Positions 17,763-25,900 of a DNA stretch of 64,000 nt are shown here, one piece after another; within the stretch, counting starts at the first letter, position 1, and each line of letters starts with the position of its first letter. This stretch comes from Pedobacter sp. MC2016-24 (lineage in GTDB: Bacteria > Bacteroidota > Bacteroidia > Sphingobacteriales > Sphingobacteriaceae). Both the position numbers and the translations under genes were made by a program. The DNA lies in the NCBI RefSeq assembly GCF_015223055.1, contig NZ_JADFBX010000008.1:1-64000 (forward strand), given 5' to 3'. Under the pieces are notes generated by a model that saw nothing but the letters and a program-made list of their open reading frames with translations, was not told where the DNA came from and did not search any database.

Positions 17763-17793
17763 TAAAGATATCATTGTAGCAATAGAATACAAA
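17763..17793 (-). promoter_or_regulatory. Promoter of the zinc-ribbon/CPBP gene pair (TTTG-N19-TATCTTTA)
   Basis: The minus strand reads TTTG at 17790-17793, then 19 bases, then TATCTTTA at 17763-17770, one mismatch from the Bacteroidota consensus. The predicted start of transcription lies about 15 bases before the ATG at 17743, which argues for that start over the upstream GTG. Confidence 0.68.
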
Positions 17794-17808
17794 GTATTTT
17801 GTGATTTC

Positions 17809-19407
17809 TTAGTTGCTTAAATATCGCTTACTGTAATTGATGTTCATCATGTCATATCGTTTAAACTGCGTTTTCAACCTGTTCTGGAAATCTGTAAAAT
17901 CCCTTTTTTCTTTAGGACTCCAGAGTACCTCACTTAAAGCGTCCAGTCGGGGGAAGAGCATGTAGTTTACTTTGGCCGGGTTGGCAATGTATTCAGACCA
18001 GAGGTTTGCTTGTGCGCCCCAGATGTACTGGGCCTCTGCAGGCGTTAAAATTGCCGGAACTGGTTCGTAATTGTAAACATCTTTTAAAGGCAGGTATTTT
18101 GCCGCTGTAAGGGAATCGTCTTTTAAAAACTGGCTGTGGTTAAAATACATCATGGCTTCAGGTGTCATGATGACTTTATGTTGTTGTTTTGCTGCAGCAA
18201 TGCCTCCTTTTTCCCCACGCCAGCTCATTACGATGGCATTTGGGGCGAGACCACCGTCCAGGATTTCATCCCATCCAATTATGGTTTTTCCTTTACTGTT
18301 CACGAATTGCTCTACACGATGGATGAAATAGCTTTGCAAGCCACTTTCATCTTTTATACCTTTCGCTTTCATGATTTGTTGTGATACTGCCGATTGCTTC
18401 CACCACATTTTTGACGCTTCGTCTCCGCCAATGTGAATGTATTTGGATGGAAAGAGTTCTATCACTTCAGTCAGTACTTCGTCCAGAAATTTAAAGGTTT
18501 TTTCTGTGGGTTGCAGGACATTATTTTGTCTGTTGAAAATTCCCCAGGTTTGGGCTACTTCATATTTTTTCGCAGGCTCGGTACCAAACTCCGGATAAGC
18601 GGCCAATACAGCCATACTATGAGCGGGTACATCAATTTCAGGAATCACGTTAATGTAACGGTCAGCCGCATATCTGATCACTTCTTTTACTTCTTCCTGG
18701 GTGTAGTAGCCGCCATACCTTAAGCCATCATTGCCAGTGCCGGGAAAGAGACCTATAATGGTACCATTGCGCCAGGCACTGATTGCTGTTAGTTTAGGAT
18801 GTTTTTTGATTTCTATTCGCCAGCCCTGATCGTCGGTCAGGTGCCAGTGGAAATTATTGAGTTTATGAAATGCGAGATAATCTATATATGTTTTTATAAA
18901 TTCAATATCGAAAAAATGTCTGCTTACATCCAGGTGCATTCCTCTGTAGGAAAACCTGGGATGATCTACAATTGAAACCGCCGGAATTTGCATTGAAGCA
19001 GTTTTGTTTGTAGGTAGGAGTTGGAGTAAGGTTTGTATGCCGTAAAATACACCTGGACCGGAGGTTCCGATGATTGCGATATTTTCTTTAGATGCATTCA
19101 ATACGTAGGCGTCATCGAACTCACTGGCTCTTGTATCTAGTGTCAGGTTAATCCTGTTTGCTATACTGTCTTTAGCTGTTATTGCAAGTTTAAGTTGAAA
19201 ATACTTGCTTAAATACGCATTTAAATTGTCTGCCGATTTGATTAAGGTACTGTCTTTGACTACAATTTTTGTGTTTTTGTCAATGACAAAAGGGCTTGAT
19301 TTTTTTTTAATATCCAGATAGGCGGGTTGAGGAATGATTTGAACTTGCTGGGCGGTTAGCCGATTGGCCAGTAACAGTAAAAGGCAAAATATCGTAATTC
19401 TTCTCAT
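17809..19407 (-). CDS. GH20 beta-N-acetylhexosaminidase, secreted
   Basis: Glycoside hydrolase family 20 enzyme that removes terminal N-acetyl-hexosamine from glycans or chitin-type oligosaccharides by substrate-assisted catalysis. The signal peptide (residues 1-20, ending NRLTAQ) points to the periplasm or outer membrane. A GH20b-type N-terminal domain (YLDIKKKSSPFVIDKNTK) is followed by the catalytic barrel with SYRGMHLDVSRHFF, FHWHLTDDQGWRIEI and the catalytic Asp-Glu pair in HIGGDEASKMWW near residue 327. The stretch AQANLWSEYI near the C-terminus is also typical. The length of 532 residues is normal. It is a single gene just downstream of the rpsA terminator. Confidence 0.94.
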   Translation of the reverse strand: MRRITIFCLLLLLANRLTAQQVQIIPQPAYLDIKKKSSPFVIDKNTKIVVKDSTLIKSADNLNAYLSKYFQLKLAITAKDSIANRINLTLDTRASEFDDAYVLNASKENIAIIGTSGPGVFYGIQTLLQLLPTNKTASMQIPAVSIVDHPRFSYRGMHLDVSRHFFDIEFIKTYIDYLAFHKLNNFHWHLTDDQGWRIEIKKHPKLTAISAWRNGTIIGLFPGTGNDGLRYGGYYTQEEVKEVIRYAADRYINVIPEIDVPAHSMAVLAAYPEFGTEPAKKYEVAQTWGIFNRQNNVLQPTEKTFKFLDEVLTEVIELFPSKYIHIGGDEASKMWWKQSAVSQQIMKAKGIKDESGLQSYFIHRVEQFVNSKGKTIIGWDEILDGGLAPNAIVMSWRGEKGGIAAAKQQHKVIMTPEAMMYFNHSQFLKDDSLTAAKYLPLKDVYNYEPVPAILTPAEAQYIWGAQANLWSEYIANPAKVNYMLFPRLDALSEVLWSPKEKRDFTDFQNRLKTQFKRYDMMNINYSKRYLSN

Positions 19408-19519
19408 GGTGTGGATTGTGATTTGTGTGTGTTTGCAAAATAGTAAAAAATGCAGGGCATATCAAGAACAAGTGAGGGCTGCTGAGCTAACTCTGCATGA
19501 AAAGTATAATATAAAAAAA

Positions 19520-19547
19520 AAAGCATCCCGGTTAGGGGATGCTTTTC
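19520..19547 (-). terminator. Intrinsic terminator of rpsA
   Basis: A perfect 11-base stem (19520-19530 with 19537-19547) encloses a 6-base loop. On the minus strand it is followed by a run of about ten T residues. It lies 20 bases past the rpsA stop codon. Confidence 0.92.
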
Positions 19548-19567
19548 AATATATTAAGTTTTAAAGA

Positions 19568-21505
19568 TTACTCGCCTTTTTTAGCTTTGTTTTCTTCACC
19601 TTCCATTTGTTGTTTCAATTGTGCAAGCACGCCTAAATCACCTAATGTAGATTTTTCAACTGAATCTTTAACTTTTTTCACTGCACTGCTAGAAGCTTTA
19701 GCTTCTTTTTTCTTAGCATTACGCTCTTCTGCAACAGCTTCAGCTTTAGCCTCTTCCCAGATACGGGCGTGAGACACAACGATACGTTTAGCATCTTTGT
19801 TGAATTCAATGATTTTGAAGTCATTGGTTTCTTCAGCTTTGATGGTTCCACCGTCTTCTTTAGCCATGTGTTTAGTTGGTACGAAACCTTCTACACCATA
19901 TGGTAAAGCAATAACAGCACCTTTATCAGTTACTTTAACAACAGTACCCTGGTGGATTGAATCTAACGTGAAGATAGTTTCAAAAGTATCCCAAGGGTTT
20001 TCTTCTAATTGTTTGTGACCTAAGCTCAATTTGCGGCTTTCAACATCTAATTCAAGAACAACTACGTCTAATGTATCACCAACTTTAGTGAATTCGTTAG
20101 GGTGGTTAACTTTTTTAGACCAAGAAAGGTCAGAGATGTGGATTAATCCGTCGATACCTTCTTCGATTTCAACAAATACACCGAAGTTAGTCATGTTTTT
20201 AACTACAGCAGTATGTTTGCTTCCGATAGGATATCTTTCAGCAACATTTTGCCAAGGATCTTGAGTTAATTGCTTAATACCTAAGCTCATTTTGCGTTCG
20301 TCTCTGTCTAAAGTTAAAACTTCAGCTTCGATTTCATCGCCAACTTTCAAGAATTCTTGTGGGCTGCGCAGGTTTTGTGACCAAGACATTTCTGATACGT
20401 GGATTAAACCTTCAACACCAGGAATGATTTCTAAGAAAGCACCGTAATCAGCTACAGTAACAATTTTACCTTTAACTTTAGAACCAACAGCTAAGTTAGT
20501 ATCTAAAGATTCCCAAGGGTGAGGAGTCAATTGTTTTAAGCCTAATGCGATACGTTTTTTCTCGTCATCGAAGTCAAGAACTACCACATTGATTTTCTCG
20601 TCTAAGCTCAATACTTCTTTTGGATGCTCTATGCGGCCCCAAGAAATGTCAGTAATGTGAAGTAAACCGTCAACACCACCTAAATCGATGAACACACCGA
20701 AGTCAGTAATGTTTTTAACAGTACCTTCTAATACCTGACCTTTTTCAAGTTTAGAAACGATTTCAACTTTTTGGCTTTCTAAGTCGTCTTCAATTAAGAT
20801 TTTATGAGATACAACTACGTTTTTAAATTCGTGGTTAATCTTAACAACTTTGAATTCCATTGTTTTACCCACGTATACATCGTAATCGCGGATAGGTTTG
20901 ATGTCAATTTGAGAACCAGGTAAGAAAGCTTCAACACCCATGATGTCAACGATAAGACCACCTTTAGTACGGCTTTTAACAAATCCGTTGATGATTCTGT
21001 CATTGTCAAGAGCCTCATTAATAGACTCCCATGATCTTTGGGTTTTAGCTCTTTTACGAGATAAAATTAACTGGCCGTTAGCATCTTCAGGGGCTTCCAC
21101 GAAAACGTCAACTTTGTCGCCAACTTTCAAATCAGGTGTATCACGGAATTCAGAAGTTGATACTAAACCGTCAGATTTAAATCCTACGTTTAATACGACA
21201 TCTTTGTTGTTGATTGAAACAACAGTACCGCTGATGATTTCACCTTGGGTGATTTGATTGAAAGTATCGGTATACATATCTTCAAACTTTTTACGGTCTG
21301 CATCACTGTAATTTCCGAATGCTTTGTCGTCTGCATCCCAGTCAAAATCCTGATCTGGAGTTGCTAATGATGATTTGATCTGTTCGATCGACACTGAATC
21401 AGCTTCTGATTCAATGGTTTCTTTCTCAGCCAGACGAGCGTCTGCGCCTTGTAATTCGGCTGTTTTAGCCTCTAGTTCTTTTTCTGCTACTTGTTTTTTA
21501 GCCAT
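19568..21505 (-). CDS. rpsA: 30S ribosomal protein S1
   Basis: RNA-binding ribosomal protein built of S1 (OB-fold) repeats. Six repeats are recognisable, the later ones near identical in pattern (GVFIDLGGVDGLLHITDISW, GAFLEIIPGVEGLIHVSEMSW in part, GVFVEIEEGIDGLIHISDLSW in part). An acidic N-terminal extension of about 100 residues and a Lys/Ala/Glu-rich C-terminal tail are typical of Bacteroidota S1. MAKKQVAEKELEAKTAEL at 21505 is taken as the start; the frame extends 12 codons upstream past the Shine-Dalgarno-like site and would enter the leader. The product is 645 residues. It is expressed alone, with an excellent promoter and a strong terminator. Confidence 0.97.
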   Translation of the reverse strand: MAKKQVAEKELEAKTAELQGADARLAEKETIESEADSVSIEQIKSSLATPDQDFDWDADDKAFGNYSDADRKKFEDMYTDTFNQITQGEIISGTVVSINNKDVVLNVGFKSDGLVSTSEFRDTPDLKVGDKVDVFVEAPEDANGQLILSRKRAKTQRSWESINEALDNDRIINGFVKSRTKGGLIVDIMGVEAFLPGSQIDIKPIRDYDVYVGKTMEFKVVKINHEFKNVVVSHKILIEDDLESQKVEIVSKLEKGQVLEGTVKNITDFGVFIDLGGVDGLLHITDISWGRIEHPKEVLSLDEKINVVVLDFDDEKKRIALGLKQLTPHPWESLDTNLAVGSKVKGKIVTVADYGAFLEIIPGVEGLIHVSEMSWSQNLRSPQEFLKVGDEIEAEVLTLDRDERKMSLGIKQLTQDPWQNVAERYPIGSKHTAVVKNMTNFGVFVEIEEGIDGLIHISDLSWSKKVNHPNEFTKVGDTLDVVVLELDVESRKLSLGHKQLEENPWDTFETIFTLDSIHQGTVVKVTDKGAVIALPYGVEGFVPTKHMAKEDGGTIKAEETNDFKIIEFNKDAKRIVVSHARIWEEAKAEAVAEERNAKKKEAKASSSAVKKVKDSVEKSTLGDLGVLAQLKQQMEGEENKAKKGE

Positions 21506-21515
21506 TAAAATTAAA

Positions 21516-21524
21516 TCTCCTTTT
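21516..21524 (-). promoter_or_regulatory. Shine-Dalgarno-like site in the rpsA leader
   Basis: The minus strand reads AAAAGGAGA, with AGGAG ending 11 bases before the ATG at 21505. It is an unusually good anti-Shine-Dalgarno complement for Bacteroidota, whose genes mostly lack such sites. A small hairpin (CCGT / ACGG) lies just upstream at about 21526-21538. Confidence 0.55.
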
Positions 21525-21538
21525 CCCGTGAGGGACGG

Positions 21539-21569
21539 CAAAGATAGAAATTAATATTTTTGAACCAAA
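21539..21569 (-). promoter_or_regulatory. rpsA promoter (TTTG-N19-TATCTTTG)
   Basis: The minus strand reads TTTG at 21566-21569, then 19 bases, then TATCTTTG at 21539-21546. Both boxes and the spacer match the Bacteroidota housekeeping consensus exactly. The predicted leader is about 29 bases. Confidence 0.88.
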
Positions 21570-21621
21570 GATTTTTTTGATAAATGTTGTTGATTTAGAA
21601 CAGATTGTAAGAATTAATGGG

Positions 21622-22596
21622 CTAAGCAACCCTTGTTTTAAATTTATCGCGGTAATCTTTTGGCGTCATACCAGCGCTTTTTTTAAACAATTGTCTAAAA
21701 GCCTTAAGGTCATTATAGCCGGAATTGAGCATGATCTCCAGGATGCTTTGATTGGTTTGTTCCAATAGCTTTTTGGCTTTTTCAATTCTTGTTTTCTGCA
21801 GGTACTCGATCATGGTGTTACCGGTGGCCTGTTTAAACCTGCGTTCGATGTTTCTTCTGCTGGCAGGAATTTGTTGTAGGATATCCTCTATGGTTGCAGA
21901 TTTATCATACATATGTTCAATACAGGTCTGTGTTTTGGTAACCAGTTCGTCGCCATGGTCGTGAGCAGGGATAAATGTACCAAAATAACTTTGCTGACCT
22001 CGGTTCATATCAATGGCGAAGACTTTAGCCATGTTTACAGCAATTTCCCGGTTGCCATAGTTGTGAATCAGTTTGAGCAGCAAATGAAAGGTACTGGTTG
22101 CTCCTCCACTTGTATATATACCCTGGTCATAGGTGACCACCTCATTGGCTCTCAAGTATACATCGGGGAAGGTATTGGCAAAAGCCGTACTGGCATGAAT
22201 ATGTGTGGTTGCATTTTTTCCGTCAAGCAGCCCGCTAGCACCTAACAAAAATGCACCTGTACAAAAGCTGGCCAGCTCTACACCAGATTCATGCTGCCTG
22301 CGTAACCAGGGTATAAATTCCAGATTTTCATTGATGGCAGCAGCGATATCCGATGTATTAAAAGCAGGGATCAGAATCAAATCGGGCTTGACCGCTGATT
22401 GCAGTGGTCCGGGTTTGTGATTGTTAAATACTGGTATTTGATTGTTGCTGTTTTTAGCATATAGCACATTTAGGTCAAACAATTTGTCCTCCCCTTTAGC
22501 TAGATAATGACTGTTCACTGTATCAAAGACATCGAGTATTGCTGCTACGCTAAGCAGGCGATATTTATTGGGTAATAGTAACGCTACTTGTGTCAT
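21622..22596 (-). CDS. GlxA-type AraC-family transcriptional regulator
   Basis: Transcription regulator of 324 residues. A DJ-1/PfpI-like N-terminal domain (VALLLPNKYRLLSVAAILDV) includes the Cys-centred elbow ELASFCTGAFLLGASGLLDG near residues 110-130. The C-terminal AraC-type double helix-turn-helix (IEDILQQIPASRRNIERRFK, then SILEIMLNSGYNDLKAFRQL) ends with the usual F-K-K-x-x-G-x-x-P-x-x-Y/R block (FKKSAGMTPKDYR). This architecture is that of GlxA-like regulators, whose N-terminal domain senses a ligand rather than acting as an amidase. The target is unknown. It shares its direction with the SRPBCC gene 92 bases upstream and may control it. Confidence 0.9.
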   Translation of the reverse strand: MTQVALLLPNKYRLLSVAAILDVFDTVNSHYLAKGEDKLFDLNVLYAKNSNNQIPVFNNHKPGPLQSAVKPDLILIPAFNTSDIAAAINENLEFIPWLRRQHESGVELASFCTGAFLLGASGLLDGKNATTHIHASTAFANTFPDVYLRANEVVTYDQGIYTSGGATSTFHLLLKLIHNYGNREIAVNMAKVFAIDMNRGQQSYFGTFIPAHDHGDELVTKTQTCIEHMYDKSATIEDILQQIPASRRNIERRFKQATGNTMIEYLQKTRIEKAKKLLEQTNQSILEIMLNSGYNDLKAFRQLFKKSAGMTPKDYRDKFKTRVA

Positions 22597-22688
22597 TTTT
22601 TTCTATTTAGGATGCAAATTAGAAAAAATATCTCAAAAAGAACTAAGGTGTATCAAGCAGGATTTATTATCCCTATTATGAAACAAAT

Positions 22689-23123
22689 CTAGGTTTGCTC
22701 AACGAATTTTTTCAGGTTTGTACCGATAATCTGCGTCCAGCCGGCTGCAAAACTTGCTTTTGCAAAGTCTGGATCATCTTTAGGGAAAGTTTCTAAACCG
22801 GTATGCGTTAAGGTTAAGCGGGTATCTGTGCCAACGCTAAACAATTCAAATTTAATGCATGATTTTCCCGGGTAATTGTCGTATGCCCAGGTATAAGCTA
22901 AGGTTTTTTGCACTTCGGCTTCCTTAACTTCACAAATGTGCAGGTATTGTTTTTTTTCGCTGCCAGCTAAAAACTGGAACTTGAAACCGGGTTCTGCTTT
23001 GAAACTTTCAATATTAAAATACCATTGCTGTAGCTTTGCAGCTTCGGTCAGGGCTTCCCATACGGTATTTATTGAGGCGTTAAAGGTTCTTTCTATCAAA
23101 AATGAATCGGTTTTCATGGACAT
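22689..23123 (-). CDS. SRPBCC/AHSA1-family protein
   Basis: Protein of 144 residues with the START/AHSA1-like fold. The family N-terminus FLIERTFNASINTVWEALTE is followed by WYFNIESFKAEPGFKFQF, then TLAYTWAYDNYPGKSCIKFE, and the ending GWTQIIGTNLKKFVEQT. Members bind hydrophobic ligands or act as Hsp90 co-chaperone-like proteins; none of the motifs points to an enzyme. A start two codons later (MKTDSF) is equally possible. It is transcribed toward the GlxA-type regulator. Confidence 0.85.
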   Translation of the reverse strand: MSMKTDSFLIERTFNASINTVWEALTEAAKLQQWYFNIESFKAEPGFKFQFLAGSEKKQYLHICEVKEAEVQKTLAYTWAYDNYPGKSCIKFELFSVGTDTRLTLTHTGLETFPKDDPDFAKASFAAGWTQIIGTNLKKFVEQT

Positions 23124-23431
23124 GTCATTTTAGGTTTGCAATGGTTGCATTTAGTAAGCACTAAGATTAAAACGTCACAAACATCAAATGGTTTTTGTTT
23201 TTAGTTTCTAAAGGATAGGCTAGCTGCCCCATGGAAACTTTCTAGAGCTTCACACTTTAGCCTTTACTTCGGTTATTTGTTTATAGCTGGAACAATACTA
23301 TGATATGATTAACGTTCTCATCTCAAATGTTTTAGTCCATGTCTAATTGGGGTGGGAAAGGAACGGGTTATGTGCCAATTTGTAGGGATTTTAGGACGTT
23401 TTGTAAAATATGAATCTAAATCAGCTTTCAA
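23124..23431. other. Intergenic region, no gene seen
   Basis: About 308 bases between the divergent SRPBCC and Crp-like genes. I found no open frame of note, no stable hairpin and no full TTTG/TAnnTTTG promoter on either strand, although it must contain the start signals of both genes. A short in-phase ATG frame at 23410 stops within 19 codons. Confidence 0.6.
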
Positions 23432-24109
23432 ATGAACAGAAAAAAAAGAAAGAAGCCGCCTGTTGAGACGGTAATTACTCCTATGAATTACAAACGGCTA
23501 TTTGCCTTTTTACATGCTTTAACCGAAGTAAGGCATCGAAATTTCGAATCCGAATTGGGCCTGTTACTTAGAGGTTTATATTACGAAGATGGCGGAGAAT
23601 GGTTTGATGAGGGAAAACGTTGTGAAAAAGCAGCCTTTTTAACCAGTGGTTTTGCTTATGGGCACTATCATGAACGTACGATGGGAAAGGTGGTTTTTAA
23701 AATCTTTAAACCCGGAGAACTGATTGTCAATGCGGATGTTTTTTTTAACGGCGTACGTTCAAATTTTAGTGCCTCACTTTGTCCGGAAGCGAATCTGATG
23801 TACATCACTCAAGATGATCTTCGAAGCTTAGTGTGCAATTTCTCCGGCGTACAGGAACTGGTGATTAAAACCGTGTCGGCATTACACCGGGACGTATTGG
23901 AGCGAGAAGAAATGCTCCGTATGCAGGGAAAAAAAAGAATCATTCAGTTTTTTAAAATTTATCCGGATTTATTGAAATCCGCCAGACAAGGGCCGATGAC
24001 GTATCAGGATATTGCCAGCTATCTGCAGATGACACCGTTTAATTTTAGTCTATTGATGAAGGCCTTGTTCCCTCATTTGAGCGCCGAAATTGAGGCGCCT
24101 TCAACTTAA
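23432..24109 (+). CDS. Crp/Fnr-like transcriptional regulator (divergent)
   Basis: Protein of 225 residues resembling the Bacteroidota Crp-like family. A cNMP-type beta-barrel region (GFAYGHYHERTMGKVVFKIF, KPGELIVNADVFF) is followed by a long linking helix (VIKTVSALHRDVLEREEMLR), and a C-terminal helix-turn-helix lies near residues 190-215 (GPMTYQDIASYLQMTPFNFS). The ligand-binding cassette residues of true cAMP receptors are not visible, so binding of a cyclic nucleotide is doubtful. The Lys/Arg-rich first ten residues (MNRKKRKKPP) are unusual, and a start at MNYKRLFAFLHAL 17 codons later would remove them. It is divergent from the SRPBCC gene and upstream of the antiporter. Confidence 0.7.
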   Translation: MNRKKRKKPPVETVITPMNYKRLFAFLHALTEVRHRNFESELGLLLRGLYYEDGGEWFDEGKRCEKAAFLTSGFAYGHYHERTMGKVVFKIFKPGELIVNADVFFNGVRSNFSASLCPEANLMYITQDDLRSLVCNFSGVQELVIKTVSALHRDVLEREEMLRMQGKKRIIQFFKIYPDLLKSARQGPMTYQDIASYLQMTPFNFSLLMKALFPHLSAEIEAPST

Positions 24110-24297
24110 CGGTCTAACTGCCGGTTTTACCGGCCTAAAATGCCTGTCTGCCTATTTATTGTTCCGAATTTATCTCCCTCACGGTAACTTTATGGTATAA
24201 TCATAGGTAGAGATTAATTTTCATAGTTGGCGGAAGAAATTCCGTAGTTTTAGGGGATCCGTTAAGTAGTGGCGCTACTTGCGGATTTTTATTTTTT

Positions 24298-24305
24298 TAT
24301 ATTTG
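24298..24305 (+). promoter_or_regulatory. Candidate -7 element of the antiporter gene
   Basis: TATATTTG matches TAnnTTTG exactly and ends 17 bases before the ATG at 24323. The expected -33 position has no TTTG; the nearest likeness is CTTG at 24278-24281, with a short spacer of 16. Confidence 0.35.
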
Positions 24306-24322
24306 GGATAAGACATCTCTTC

Positions 24323-25900
24323 ATGCATACGATTTTACCTTTTTTATTGGCCATGATAGCCGCTATCGTGCTATTGAATATGTGGGCTGCAAAACTTAAA
24401 ATTGCCTATCCGATTTTGTTGGTGGTTGCAGGTTTACTGATCAGTTTTATTCCGGGGTTACCGGTTGTGAAAATTAATCCGGATTTGATCTTTTTTCTGT
24501 TCCTGCCGCCGCTTTTATTTGAGGCCGCCTGGACCATTTCGTTTAAGGAGATGAAAAAGTGGTGGCGCATTATTGGTAGCTTTGCTTTTTTGGTGGTGTT
24601 TTTTACGGCATTATCCGTGGCTTTAGTTACCAATCACCTCATTCCTGGGTTCACAATTGCTTTGGGATTTTTACTTGGGGGAATTGTTTCACCGCCTGAT
24701 GCGGTCAGTACCGGAGCCATTACCAAATTTGTAAAAATTCCCAAATCTACATCTGCCATTCTGGAAGGCGAAAGTTTGTTGAATGACGCCTCCTCATTGA
24801 TCATTTTTCGCTTTGCACTGGTCGCCGTTGGTACGGGTCAGTTCATCTGGCAGGAAGCCGCGGTCAGTTTTCTTTGGATGGTTATTGGTGGGGTAGGCAT
24901 TGGTTTGCTATTGGCCTGGATATTTGTTCAGGCGCATAAATATCTACCTACTGATGCGCCCTCTGACATTGCGCTTACGTTGATAGAACCTTACTTTATG
25001 TATTGGATAGCAGAACAGGTCCATAGTTCAGGTGTATTGGCAGTTGTAGCGGGTGGTTTATTCATGTCGTCTAAAAGGTTGATTTTTTTAAATAGTGCCA
25101 GTCGCATCAGGGGCTATAGTGTCTGGGAGAGTTTCGTATTTATACTTAATGGTATCGTGTTTCTGATTATAGGACTGGAGCTTCCAGAAATTGTGGGTGG
25201 ATTGCGCTCGAAAGGAATTCCTTTGGGTACAGCCATTGGTTATGGATTGTTGGTTACCGGAGTTTTAATTGCTGCCAGGATTATTAGTTCTTACGCGGCG
25301 ATGGCCGCTACCTATATTTTCAGGCCAAGCGTGGCCCCCCGTGCTTCCTCGAATAGTAGAACCTGGTTGATGCCACTTTTGCTGGGCTGGACGGGTATGC
25401 GTGGCGTAGTTTCTCTGGCTGCAGCCCTGGCCATACCAGTGAAATACGACGGTAATGTCATTCCGCACCGGGATCTGATCCTGTTCATCACTTTTGTTGT
25501 GATATTGCTTACATTGCTGGTTCAGGGACTTACCTTGCCTTACTTTATAAAGCGGACGCAGTTGTTTACTGGACTTTACGCAGAACCGGAGGAAGAGCTT
25601 AGCCATGCCGTAAAACGACAGTTAAAGCAGCATATTTACCATTTTTTGAAAGGCAAATATGAGCATGAATTGCAGGGGCACAAAGGTGTAGAAAAAATGT
25701 TGGAGCACTGGGAAGAGAAAACCAAGGCGGCTGACGACGATTGGATGAGTGAGAAAAATAAAGTGATATTTGTAGAGATGCTCGAAAGCCAGCGGCAGTT
25801 TCTTGTGGAACTTAATAAAGATCCGGCAATCAACGAAGAGATTATCCGCAGGCAGTTGTATCAGATTGATCTGGAAGAGGAACGGTTGAAGGTTATTTAA
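24323..25900 (+). CDS. CPA1-family Na+/H+ antiporter
   Basis: Inner-membrane cation/proton antiporter of 525 residues with about twelve membrane helices. The family core GIVSPPDAVSTGAI and ILEGESLLNDASSLI (ion-binding Asp in LLNDAS) lies near residues 125-160. GWTGMRGVVSLAAALAI is near residue 360. A charged cytoplasmic tail of about 100 residues follows (HFLKGKYEHELQGHKGVEKM and on). The open frame begins 18 codons earlier, but MHTILPFLLAM gives the normal N-terminus directly at helix 1 and follows a -7 element. Expected role: sodium or potassium export and pH homeostasis. Its last 8 bases overlap the tail of the convergent LacI-type gene. Confidence 0.92.
   Translation: MHTILPFLLAMIAAIVLLNMWAAKLKIAYPILLVVAGLLISFIPGLPVVKINPDLIFFLFLPPLLFEAAWTISFKEMKKWWRIIGSFAFLVVFFTALSVALVTNHLIPGFTIALGFLLGGIVSPPDAVSTGAITKFVKIPKSTSAILEGESLLNDASSLIIFRFALVAVGTGQFIWQEAAVSFLWMVIGGVGIGLLLAWIFVQAHKYLPTDAPSDIALTLIEPYFMYWIAEQVHSSGVLAVVAGGLFMSSKRLIFLNSASRIRGYSVWESFVFILNGIVFLIIGLELPEIVGGLRSKGIPLGTAIGYGLLVTGVLIAARIISSYAAMAATYIFRPSVAPRASSNSRTWLMPLLLGWTGMRGVVSLAAALAIPVKYDGNVIPHRDLILFITFVVILLTLLVQGLTLPYFIKRTQLFTGLYAEPEEELSHAVKRQLKQHIYHFLKGKYEHELQGHKGVEKMLEHWEEKTKAADDDWMSEKNKVIFVEMLESQRQFLVELNKDPAINEEIIRRQLYQIDLEEERLKVI

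Noticed and set aside
19364..19564. 66-codon plus-strand frame across the rpsA-GH20 gap
   Set aside because: It runs through the rpsA terminator hairpin, including its A-run, and is not coding-like.
24120..24134. GCCGGT-TTT-ACCGGC hairpin after the Crp-like gene
   Set aside because: The stem is short and no T-run follows, so I do not call a terminator.
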